From contig JALXBY010000293.1 of NCBI GenBank assembly GCA_026991215.1, positions 1 through 12,895 of the forward strand: DNA of 12,895 nucleotides, read 5' to 3'. The notes under the pieces are model-generated. The model searched no databases. It saw nothing but the letters and a program-made list of their open reading frames with translations, and was not told the DNA's origin. Shown here in pieces: positions 1 to 8,924 of the stretch; position 1 is the stretch's first letter; each line of letters starts with the position of its first letter. The translations under genes were made by a program, and so were the position numbers. Source of the DNA: Anaerolineales bacterium (GTDB lineage Bacteria; Chloroflexota; Anaerolineae; Anaerolineales; DRMV01).

Positions 1-2271
<2,271 letters not shown>

Positions 2272-2322
2272 CCCAACCTCCAAGCAAGGGGACCCCGGAT
2301 TTCTCGGTTTATGCTGGGTTTC

Positions 2323-2328
2323 AGTATA
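2323..2328 (-). promoter_or_regulatory. Putative clpC promoter (-10 element)
   Basis: Reading the minus strand, TATACT lies about 50 bases upstream of the clpC ATG and matches five of six bases of the sigma70 -10 consensus. The hexamer 17 bases upstream (ATCCCC) is not a recognisable -35. It is the best candidate in the gap between clpC and the peptidase gene. Confidence 0.4.
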
Positions 2329-2385
2329 CCGTAAAGCCAGGCCGCGGGGATGGTCGGTGGCGGCGGTGGGAGGATAACATCACAC

Positions 2386-2447
2386 AGAGACACAGGGAGC
2401 ACGAAGCAAAGTTTTACGATGGAGGCCTCCGTGTCCTCCGTGGCTCC
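2386..2447. repeat. Imperfect palindromic repeat of the CACAGAGACAC/GTGTCCTCCGTG type
   Basis: Arm 2386-2406 pairs with arm 2427-2447: 14 of 21 positions are complementary, separated by a 20-base spacer containing GTTTTACGATGG. The purine-rich left arm (GAGACACAGGGAGCACGAAG) and its mirror (CTCCGTGTCCTCCGTGGCTC) resemble dispersed intergenic palindromes seen in Chloroflexota and some other large bacterial genomes; that resemblance is from memory. It is in the gap between clpC and the upstream operon, and its A/T-containing spacer differs from the neighbouring coding sequence. Confidence 0.6.
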
Positions 2448-2470
2448 GGGGGCGCTTGGAATCCCCGGAG
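2444..2470 (-). terminator. Hairpin downstream of the metallopeptidase gene, possible terminator
   Basis: Perfect 8-bp arms CTCCGGGG (2444-2451) and CCCCGGAG (2463-2470) with an 11-base loop begin 14 bases after the stop codon of the peptidase gene in transcription order. No U-tract follows, so it is not a canonical intrinsic terminator. It may stall or protect the 3' end of the rimO operon transcript. It overlaps the palindromic repeat by four bases. Confidence 0.35.
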
Positions 2471-2484
2471 CGTCAAGGCCCTTT

Positions 2485-3777
2485 TCACCGGCCCGACGCC
2501 CGGCGCCGCGTCCCGTGGCCAAGGCCCTGGCGATAGAGCCAGTAGAGGCTGGCCCCTGTGGAAAGCAGGAGAAAGCCCAAACCCAACACGCCCACGGCCC
2601 ATTCCGCGATGCGCAGGCGCAACGCCCCCGGATGCTGCACCCACGTGCGGGCCTTCCACGCCTGTTCCAGTTCGGGGAGGGTCTGCCCCAGCACCTGCTG
2701 GACGCCCTGTTCGCACGCCGCACCCCCGGCATACACCTGCACCAGCCGGGCCAGGGCCTCCGGGCCATACGTGCGGTGCAGGAACCCGACGAAGGACGCG
2801 GCCTCGGCATAGGCCAGCAGCCGACGGGCCTGGTCCGAGGCCTGGGGCGGCGTGCACAGGGAAGTCAGCGGCAGCCATTCCCCCTGCAGGACCGCGGTGT
2901 TCAGGGCCTGCTGGTAGAGGGCCGGGAGGTCCGGCTCGGCCAGGGAGGCCAGCCCTTCCTGCAACCACCAGGGGAGCCGATGCACCCGCCGGCCCACCGC
3001 GGCATACTGCATCACATGGCCCATTTCATGGGCCACGTAGCGCTCCAGGCTGGCTACGTCCAGGTTGGCCAGCAGGAAGATGCGGTGCCCCAGGGTGTGG
3101 GCCTGCGCCCATTCCGGCTGGTTGGGCATCAGGCTCTGGTAGGCCGCGGGGTCCTGGTAAAGGTAGATTTCCACCTGGGAAGGCCGGGGCGCGTACCACT
3201 GGCTTCGCACCCGCTGCATCGCGGCAAAGGCCGCGTTGAGCACGGTCTGGGGCAGGTCTTCAGGTCCTGCGTACCAGTACAGGGTCAGCGGTTCCAGAGT
3301 CAGTTGCTTCCAGGCAAAGCGGTTGTCGGTGTAGGTGAAGGTGTAGGAAGGCGTGGTCTCCTGCCCGCCGTCCTGGTAGGTAATCTGGAACCAGTAGTAC
3401 ACCAGGGAAAAGGCGGGGAGCGGCCAGACCTGGGGGGAAAACCGGTACGTCCACCCGTCCCCATCGGGTTCCATGGTATGGGTGTAGGTCTGGAGCGTCC
3501 CCTGGGGGTGCACGAACAGCAGCACCTCGGCCACGGGCCGGTCCGTGGTCATCTGGAGGGAGATGCGCACGTATTCGCCAAAGCGGTGTTCCACCTGGGG
3601 GGAAAGCACGGCCCCGGCCCCCACCTGCCTCGGCCGGCCGGCCAGAAGCATGAGGGCCAGCAGCAGGGCGAGGGGGAAGCCAACCCCCCGTGCCCGTGCA
3701 CCGCGCACCAGGGAGCCGCCCGCGAGCCTGCGGGCTGGGCGAAACCACCTTTCCAGCAAAAGGGAACCTCGGCGCAT
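2485..3777 (-). CDS. Membrane-anchored MA-type (gluzincin) metallopeptidase
   Basis: Predicted zinc metallopeptidase of the peptidase-MA-like group, 430 residues, probably acting outside the membrane. An Arg-rich N-terminus is followed by a hydrophobic segment (about 32-47, FPLALLLALMLLAG) that could be a signal peptide or anchor. Next comes a beta-rich domain (about 60-155), then the catalytic domain with HEMGH (250-254) and a downstream Glu in WLQEGLA (E274), the usual third zinc ligand of gluzincins. A C-terminal hydrophobic segment (about 392-415) followed by a basic tail looks like a membrane anchor. It is the last gene of the rimO operon, 57 bases after the HEAT-repeat gene when counted from the ATG used here. 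A TTG at 3801 would add eight residues; GGAAGG abuts that TTG directly and neither start has an ideal ribosome binding site. The substrate is unknown. Confidence 0.85.
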   Translation of the reverse strand: MRRGSLLLERWFRPARRLAGGSLVRGARARGVGFPLALLLALMLLAGRPRQVGAGAVLSPQVEHRFGEYVRISLQMTTDRPVAEVLLFVHPQGTLQTYTHTMEPDGDGWTYRFSPQVWPLPAFSLVYYWFQITYQDGGQETTPSYTFTYTDNRFAWKQLTLEPLTLYWYAGPEDLPQTVLNAAFAAMQRVRSQWYAPRPSQVEIYLYQDPAAYQSLMPNQPEWAQAHTLGHRIFLLANLDVASLERYVAHEMGHVMQYAAVGRRVHRLPWWLQEGLASLAEPDLPALYQQALNTAVLQGEWLPLTSLCTPPQASDQARRLLAYAEAASFVGFLHRTYGPEALARLVQVYAGGAACEQGVQQVLGQTLPELEQAWKARTWVQHPGALRLRIAEWAVGVLGLGFLLLSTGASLYWLYRQGLGHGTRRRASGR

Positions 3778-3834
3778 ATGACGTTTGGGTTTATACCGCA
3801 ACCTTCCAGAGCGTTTCGGCGCGTTCGGGCCGGT

Positions 3835-4887
3835 TCAGGCCGGGTGCTCGCCGTTGCTCCCGCGGGGTTCGTCCTCGTCCCGGAAGTCCAGCTGCGGGGG
3901 TTCGTCCAGGCCCTCTTTGAGGGCCAGGTCCAGCAGGTTGAGTTCCTGGCGCATCAGGCGGAACTGGAGGTTGGAAAGGGCATCCTCCATGGCCGCCCGT
4001 TCTTCGTCGTCTTCGGCCTGCATCCAGGCCTGTTCCAGCACGTCCAGGTGGGCCTCGTCGTCGGAAATCTCCGAAACCGCCCAGGCCGCGGCCATGCGGA
4101 CCTCCCGGACCGCGTCGGTGAGCAGGTAGAGGAGGTCGTCCAGGGCCTCTTTGATTTCCGCGAACCCTGCGGCTTCGGCGGCCGCGGCCCGCACCTGGGG
4201 CTGCGTGTGCTGCAGGTCCGCCAGGATGTAGCGGTGCCATTCGGGGTTCAGGGTGCGGCCCATGGCAATCAAGGAAGCGGCCCGGAGCCGCGGGTCGCCC
4301 TGGTAGTAGGCGAATTCCAGCAGGTCCTTGAGGTGGTCCAGGTCGGTGTAACTGACGGCCTTGAGCGCGTTGGACCACACCGGTGCGGTGGGCGGGGCTT
4401 CGTGCAACACGTGCAGCAGCGCGGCCACCGCGCGGCGGAACAACTTGCGGGGCAGCCGGTCCACCATGCCCATCAGCACGTACAGGGCCAGCCCCTCGGC
4501 CGCCTGGGCCCGCACGCCCTCGTCTTCGTCCCACAGGTGGCGGATGAGCAGCGTGACCACGGTCCGGGCCTCGGTATCCTCGATGGCCAGCAGGCGCAGG
4601 GCCGCGGCCCGGACCTGGGGGTCTTCGTCCTCCACGGCAATCCGCCCGATTTCGAAGAAGGAATGCCGCGCATCTTCGTCCAGGAGTTCGCACAACCAGG
4701 CGCACACCTGCCGACGGGTCTCCACCGGGAGCCGGGGCCACGCGTCCCGCCAGGTCCGGGCTTCTTCCGGCGTCAGGTCGGAAAGCAAGGCCACGTCCTC
4801 CCGGTCCACGGCTTCCTGCCGCTGCAGCCGGTGGAGCAGGGTGTCCAGATGCTGCCGTCGGTGTTCACGAGGGTCCTGCCAGTTCAT
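3835..4887 (-). CDS. HEAT-repeat protein
   Basis: A 350-residue, helical, acidic protein with no signal peptide or membrane segment, so probably cytoplasmic. HEAT-like repeats are recognisable from motifs of the form D-P-x-V-R-x-A-A: around 89-101, 122-136, 198-210, 230-241 and 260-274. The C-terminal 40 residues are charged and low in complexity (DFRDEDEPRGSNGE). HEAT repeats usually act as protein-binding scaffolds; nothing here points to catalysis or to a specific partner. The ATG at 4887 overlaps the TGA of the upstream protease gene as ATGA, which implies translational coupling, and GGGAG lies 11 bases upstream. A GTG at 4899 is possible but less convincing. It sits between two metalloprotease genes in the same operon, so it may assist or regulate them; that is inference. 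Confidence 0.85.
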   Translation of the reverse strand: MNWQDPREHRRQHLDTLLHRLQRQEAVDREDVALLSDLTPEEARTWRDAWPRLPVETRRQVCAWLCELLDEDARHSFFEIGRIAVEDEDPQVRAAALRLLAIEDTEARTVVTLLIRHLWDEDEGVRAQAAEGLALYVLMGMVDRLPRKLFRRAVAALLHVLHEAPPTAPVWSNALKAVSYTDLDHLKDLLEFAYYQGDPRLRAASLIAMGRTLNPEWHRYILADLQHTQPQVRAAAAEAAGFAEIKEALDDLLYLLTDAVREVRMAAAWAVSEISDDEAHLDVLEQAWMQAEDDEERAAMEDALSNLQFRLMRQELNLLDLALKEGLDEPPQLDFRDEDEPRGSNGEHPA

Positions 4888-5936
4888 TGGGGCAACCACT
4901 CCCGCAGGTTGATGACCACCATCAGGAACATCAGGAAGACGAAGCCCAGGAACATGATGGCGTACTCCACCCGCACCGGCAGCCGTCGGCGGAGCAGGGC
5001 TTCCCCAAGGATGACGACCAGCCGGCCGCCGTCCAGCGCGGGGATGGGCATCAGGTTCAGCACCCCAAAGGAGATGCTCAACATGGCAATCAGGGAAAAG
5101 GAATACGCGGGCAGCCGGTGCCCCAGCAGCCGGTCAATCATGAAGGCGCTGCGCAGGGAAGTGTACATGCCCCGGAACCCGATGAGTTCCCCTTCGGGCC
5201 GCGGGGCGCCCGTGAACCGGGCCTGCAGCACCTGCACGGGGAAACTGGCCAGGGCATACGCATATTCCCCGGTTGTTCTAAGGGCGTAGGTCCACGCTTC
5301 GATGAAAGAAACGGGCGTCCACCCATAGGGAAGCACCCGGATGCCCATAGGCCCCTGGTTCGGCGGCGGGTTCTTGCGGGCGACCACCTGCAGGTCCAGG
5401 GTCTGCTCCCCACGGCGGACGGTGACCCGCATGGGCCGGCCCAGGCGCTCGCGAATCAACAGGTGCAGGGTCTGCACGTCCTGGACCGGCTGGCCATCGA
5501 CGGCCAGGATGCGGTCACCCGGTTGCATCCCGGCTTGCATGGCCGGGGAATTGGGTTCCACGTACCAGACCACGATTTCCCGTTCCGCGGGGAGGCCGTA
5601 GGTGGTGTAAATCAGGCCCAAAAGCACCACACCGATGAGCAGGTTGACCACCGGCCCGGCCGCGACCACGAGGAACTGGTGCCGCCAGGGCGCGCGGCGC
5701 AGCGCGTCGTGTTCCTGCATCTCCGGGTCGGACTTGGGCCGCACGAAGCCCCCGAAGGGGATGAGGTTCAGGGTGAAGCGCACCCCCCGCCAGGTGAACA
5801 GCGTGGCCAGGCGGGGCGGGAACCCGATGCCAAACTCCTCGATGGGGATGCCAAACCGAAGGGCCATCAGGAAGTGGCCCAGTTCGTGTAGCAGCACCAG
5901 CAAGCTCAGGGCAAGGAGGAAGTAAATCAAGTCCAT
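4884..5936 (-). CDS. rseP: RseP-type site-2 (M50) intramembrane metalloprotease
   Basis: Integral-membrane zinc protease of the S2P/M50 family, 350 residues, which cleaves transmembrane substrates such as anti-sigma factors within the bilayer. The first membrane segment carries HELGH (17-21). The region around 55-66 contains NLIPFGGF, and a second hydrophobic segment covers about 88-110. A single PDZ domain spans about 123-186 (SPAMQAGMQPGDRILAVDGQPV). The third metal ligand is in NLMPIPALDGG (294-304), followed by a last membrane segment near 326-342. All expected catalytic residues are present. The ATG has GAGG seven bases upstream. It lies 39 bases after rimO and overlaps the HEAT-repeat gene by four bases (ATGA). 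No anti-sigma or sigma factor gene is nearby, so its substrate is not indicated. Confidence 0.93.
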   Translation of the reverse strand: MDLIYFLLALSLLVLLHELGHFLMALRFGIPIEEFGIGFPPRLATLFTWRGVRFTLNLIPFGGFVRPKSDPEMQEHDALRRAPWRHQFLVVAAGPVVNLLIGVVLLGLIYTTYGLPAEREIVVWYVEPNSPAMQAGMQPGDRILAVDGQPVQDVQTLHLLIRERLGRPMRVTVRRGEQTLDLQVVARKNPPPNQGPMGIRVLPYGWTPVSFIEAWTYALRTTGEYAYALASFPVQVLQARFTGAPRPEGELIGFRGMYTSLRSAFMIDRLLGHRLPAYSFSLIAMLSISFGVLNLMPIPALDGGRLVVILGEALLRRRLPVRVEYAIMFLGFVFLMFLMVVINLREWLPQ

Positions 5937-5975
5937 GGCTCCGCCTCACACGCCATCTGCACCAGGGTTTCCAGG

Positions 5976-7388
5976 TTACCGCCGCTTCTCCCTGGACCGC
6001 CGACGCCCGCGGCGGGGCCGTCGGTGCTGGCGCTTCCGCGGCCGGCCGTTGGCCTCGGCCTGCACCGGCACGCCCACCAGGTCGTAGACCAGGGCCTGGG
6101 TGACGCGCACCGGCACCAACCGGCCCACGGGCAGCACCCCTTCCACCAGCACCAGCCCGTCGATTTCCGGGGCGTCCCGGAAGGAGCGGCCCACGGAAAG
6201 CCCGGCTTCGGGGTCCACGCCTTCGATGAGCACGTCCAGCACCCGGCCCACCCAGGCCTGGTTTTTGGCCAGGGAGATGCGCTGCTGGTGGGCCATCAGC
6301 CGCTCCCAGCGTTCCTGTTTGACCTCGGGGGGAATGGGGTCGCCCAGGGCCGCGCTGGCGGTTTCCGGCTCGTAGGAGAACTTGAACGCGCCCACCCGGT
6401 CGAACTGGATTTCGTCCAGGAAGTCCAGCAGGCGCTGGAAGGCTTCTTCGGTCTCCCCAGGGTACCCTACGATGAAGGTGGTGCGGATGGTCAGGTCCGG
6501 CATGGCGGCCCGCATTTTCTCCAACGTGCGGTAGACCCAGTCCAGGTTCGCGGGCCGGCGCATCAGCCGGAGGATGTGGGGGTCCGCGTGCTGCAGGGGC
6601 AGGTCCAGGTAGGGCAGGATTTGCGCATGGCTGGCCATGACCTCGATGAGCCGGTCGGTGACCGCGCCGGGGTAGGCGTACATCACCCGAATCCAGGGAA
6701 CGTCGGGCACGGCCTGGACCAGGCGCTCCAAAAGGTAGGCCAGGCCGTCCTTCATGCCCAGGTCGTGGCCGTAGTCGGTGGTGTCCTGGGCAATCAGGAT
6801 GATTTCCTGCACGCCCTGCTCCTGGAGGCGTCGCGCCTCGTCCAGAATGGCTTCTACCGGTCGGCTGACCAGCGTACCTTTGATGAGGGGGATGGCGCAA
6901 AACGCGCAGGGCCGCCGGCAGCCGTCCGCGATTTTGATGTACGCGCTGCCCCCCTGCACCGCGACCCTGGGTACACCGGGCACGTCAGGGCCTACGGTGG
7001 GGGTTTCGGGCAGGTGGTACAGGGGTTCGGGGTGCGGTCGCCCCCGGAGTTTGCGAATCAACTGGAGGATGTCCATCCAGCGGCGGGTGCCGATGACGCC
7101 GTCGATGCCGGGCACCCGCTGGGCCACCTCCGGGCCGTAGCGTTGCGTCAGGCAACCCGCGGCAATCAGGAGTTGGCCCTCCCGCTTCTGGTCGGCCAGT
7201 TCCTGCAGCACCCGATAGGATTCCTCCCTGGCCGGCCCGATGAAACCGCAGGTGTTCACGATGACCACGTCCGCGGCTTCCGGGTCCTCCACCGCGCGGT
7301 ACCCCTGCGCCTCCAGCATCCGGGCCATGGAAGCCGAATCCACCGTGTTCTTGGGGCATCCCAGGCTGACGATATGATACGTCGGCAT
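5976..7388 (-). CDS. rimO: Ribosomal protein S12 methylthiotransferase RimO
   Basis: Radical SAM methylthiotransferase that modifies the conserved aspartate of ribosomal protein S12; 470 residues. The N-terminal methylthiotransferase domain has cluster cysteines C11 (SLGCPKN), C47 (NTCGF) and C79 (AAGCLTQ). The radical SAM motif is C157-x3-C161-x2-C164 (GCRRPCAFCAIP). Typical RimO segments follow (DTTDYG, LPLQHAD, GYPGET) and a TRAM-like domain covers about 375-445. The SLGCPKN start and these motifs fit RimO better than the tRNA-modifying MiaB. The last 25 residues are an Arg/Lys-rich tail after GRPRKR, longer than I expect for the family. The ATG at 7388 has AGGAG six bases upstream (7395-7399). 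It is the first gene of the four-gene operon. Confidence 0.95.
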   Translation of the reverse strand: MPTYHIVSLGCPKNTVDSASMARMLEAQGYRAVEDPEAADVVIVNTCGFIGPAREESYRVLQELADQKREGQLLIAAGCLTQRYGPEVAQRVPGIDGVIGTRRWMDILQLIRKLRGRPHPEPLYHLPETPTVGPDVPGVPRVAVQGGSAYIKIADGCRRPCAFCAIPLIKGTLVSRPVEAILDEARRLQEQGVQEIILIAQDTTDYGHDLGMKDGLAYLLERLVQAVPDVPWIRVMYAYPGAVTDRLIEVMASHAQILPYLDLPLQHADPHILRLMRRPANLDWVYRTLEKMRAAMPDLTIRTTFIVGYPGETEEAFQRLLDFLDEIQFDRVGAFKFSYEPETASAALGDPIPPEVKQERWERLMAHQQRISLAKNQAWVGRVLDVLIEGVDPEAGLSVGRSFRDAPEIDGLVLVEGVLPVGRLVPVRVTQALVYDLVGVPVQAEANGRPRKRQHRRPRRGRRRSREKRR

Positions 7389-7403
7389 ACACCACTCCTG
7401 CCA

Positions 7404-7448
7404 GGGGTCTGGGGCTTCCCGGTGGGGGAATCAGGATACCCAGGCCCC
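7404..7448 (-). promoter_or_regulatory. Possible stem-loop in the rimO 5' leader
   Basis: In the transcript upstream of rimO, a GGGGCCTGG segment (7440-7448) can pair with CCAGACCCC (7404-7412) over eight of nine positions around a 27-base loop. It lies between the predicted start site near 7464 and the ribosome binding site at 7395-7399. It could affect translation of the operon, but such pairings are easy to find in G+C-rich leaders. Confidence 0.2.
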
Positions 7449-7470
7449 CGAAGCCACGAAAGCCTTCACC

Positions 7471-7499
7471 AACATACGAAACGACCGAAGCCCTGTCAA
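7471..7499 (-). promoter_or_regulatory. sigma70-like promoter of the rimO operon
   Basis: Reading the minus strand, TTGACA (7499-7494) is a perfect -35 and TATGTT (7476-7471) a fair -10, separated by exactly 17 bases. Transcription would start near 7464, giving a leader of about 75 bases before the rimO ATG. It is one of the two best promoters in the window. Confidence 0.75.
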
Positions 7500-7512
7500 C
7501 AGCGGGCTTTGG
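7485..7512. repeat. Inverted repeat straddling the -35 element of the rimO promoter
   Basis: CCGAAGCCC (7485-7493) and GGGCTTTGG (7504-7512) are complementary at eight of nine positions around a 10-base spacer that contains the whole -35 hexamer. It could be an operator for the rimO operon or the 3' hairpin of the upstream hydrolase transcript, whose stop codon lies about 50 bases before it. No long U-tract follows in the minus direction. Confidence 0.4.
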
Positions 7513-7560
7513 CCGTACGTTTCACCCCAGGCTACCCCCGGTGCGAAAGGCCGCGTCGCT

Positions 7561-8772
7561 TCAGGGCCGGTAGACCGCGGGGAACAGGGCATAGAACCCC
7601 GCGGCCTGCACCACGTCTTCCAGGGGGACCTGGTCCAGCACGGTATGGGCGTAGATTTCGTCACCGGGGCCAAAGCCAATGGTGGGGATGCCCGCGACGC
7701 CGGCCCAGTAGGTGCCGTTGGTGGAGAAATCCCACTTGCCCGTGGGCGCTTCGGGCCAGCCCAAAAGCCGCCGCGTCGCCTGGCCTGCCTGCACGATGGG
7801 ATGGTCCTCCTCCAGGAGCCAGGCCGGGAAGTACTTTTCCACGGGCAGCACGAAACCCGTGTAGGATGGCTCCTCGTAGCGGAGCACCTCGACCCACACC
7901 CTGCCCTTGCTCTCTTCGGGAATCAGGGCTTCCACCTGGGCCACCGCGTCCTCCTTGGTTTCCCCCAGGGTGAGCCGGCGGTCGATGTAGATGACCGCTT
8001 CATCGGGCACCGCGTTGATGCTGGGCGTCTTGACGTGCATATCCGTGACCGTGATCTTGCCGTGGCCCAGGAAGGGATGGTCGCCCAGTTGGGGTTCCAT
8101 GTCCCGAATCCCCGCGATGACCGGGAGCAGGCGGTAGATGGCGTTGTCGCCCAGGTGGTTGCTGGCCGCGTGCGCGCTCTTGCCTTTGGCCACCACCCGC
8201 ATTTCCACCCGGCCCTTGTGCCCGCGGTAGACCAGCATCCGTGTTGGCTCGCCCACGACGACCGCGTCGGGCCGGATGCCAGGGTCCACTTCCACGAACG
8301 CGCGGGGGGCCAGGCCGTCGCACCATTCCTCCATGTTGCCGAAGTAATAGGCGGTCCAGCCCTCCAGCAGGCCCAGGTCCCTGGCCCAGGCCAGGCCGTA
8401 GACCATGCCGGGCGTGCTGCCCTTTTCGTCGCACGCGCCGCGCGCGTAGAGGACGCCGTTTTCCACCTTGCCCTGGAAGGGGTCCCATTGCCACTCGTCG
8501 GGGTCGCCGATGCCCACGGTATCCAGGTGGGAATCGTAGACCAGGACCTTGGGGCTACTACCGATGCGGCCCAGGATGTTGCCCATCTTGTCGAAGCGGA
8601 CCTCGTCGAAGCCCAGCCGTTCCATTTCCTCGGCCACCCGTTCGCCCACGGCCTTGATGTTCCCGTCGGTGCTGGGGATGGCCACGATTTCCCGCATGAA
8701 GCGCACCATGTCCTCCCGATGGGCCTCGATGCGGCGCTGGATTTCCTTCACGATTTCCGGTGTAACCGCCAT
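7561..8772 (-). CDS. M20-family metallohydrolase, YgeY-like
   Basis: Dinuclear zinc amidohydrolase of the M20/ArgE/DapE superfamily, 403 residues, cytoplasmic. Visible metal-site features: H82 in YDSHLDTVG, D115 in GACDEKG, the catalytic Glu pair E148-E149 in NMEEW, E175 in VGEPT and H376 in YAHTVLD. The dimerisation domain lies in about 185-295. The DKMGNILGRIG segment (61-71) and overall length resemble the YgeY group, annotated as selenium-metabolism-linked hydrolases, but no selenium gene is present here, so the substrate is open; dipeptidase, deacylase or desuccinylase activity is possible. The ATG at 8772 has GGAGG (8779-8783) six bases upstream. The open frame continues to 8970, but that extension covers the gene's own promoter and the heptamer repeat and is rejected. 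It is monocistronic and divergent from birA. Confidence 0.88.
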   Translation of the reverse strand: MAVTPEIVKEIQRRIEAHREDMVRFMREIVAIPSTDGNIKAVGERVAEEMERLGFDEVRFDKMGNILGRIGSSPKVLVYDSHLDTVGIGDPDEWQWDPFQGKVENGVLYARGACDEKGSTPGMVYGLAWARDLGLLEGWTAYYFGNMEEWCDGLAPRAFVEVDPGIRPDAVVVGEPTRMLVYRGHKGRVEMRVVAKGKSAHAASNHLGDNAIYRLLPVIAGIRDMEPQLGDHPFLGHGKITVTDMHVKTPSINAVPDEAVIYIDRRLTLGETKEDAVAQVEALIPEESKGRVWVEVLRYEEPSYTGFVLPVEKYFPAWLLEEDHPIVQAGQATRRLLGWPEAPTGKWDFSTNGTYWAGVAGIPTIGFGPGDEIYAHTVLDQVPLEDVVQAAGFYALFPAVYRP

Positions 8773-8808
8773 GGCAAGCCTCCGGCAGGGGGTTGGGGGG
8801 TGCGCCTG

Positions 8809-8838
8809 ATTATAGGCCTTCTGGGGGAAAGGAAGCAA
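8809..8838 (-). promoter_or_regulatory. Promoter of the M20 hydrolase gene
   Basis: On the minus strand a perfect TATAAT (8814-8809) lies 36 bases upstream of the ATG. A partial -35, TTGCTT (8838-8833), is 18 bases upstream of it. Transcription would start near 8802, giving a leader of about 30 bases. Confidence 0.65.
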
Positions 8839-8876
8839 ACCGCGCGGGCCGGGGCCGCCTTTCCCACCACCGCCTG

Positions 8877-8882
8877 TAGAAT
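8877..8882 (+). promoter_or_regulatory. Weak candidate -10 element for birA
   Basis: TAGAAT matches five of six bases of the -10 consensus and lies 42 bases upstream of the birA ATG. No convincing -35 hexamer is found 16 to 18 bases further upstream, where the sequence is G+C only. Confidence 0.3.
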
Positions 8883-8924
8883 TGGGGAACGCGCGATACC
8901 CTCCCTCCACCCAGGCGTACACCC

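Noticed and set aside
2272..2340. CIRCE (HrcA) operator for clpC
   Set aside because: No TTAGCACTC-N9-GAGTGCTAA match or clear variant was found upstream of the gene.
2350..5289. A 979-residue open frame on the plus strand
   Set aside because: It runs antisense to the peptidase, HEAT and S2P genes, which have clear domain motifs, and its translation is low-complexity (rich in Gly, Pro, Gln, His, Arg). It is a codon-bias artefact of G+C-rich DNA.
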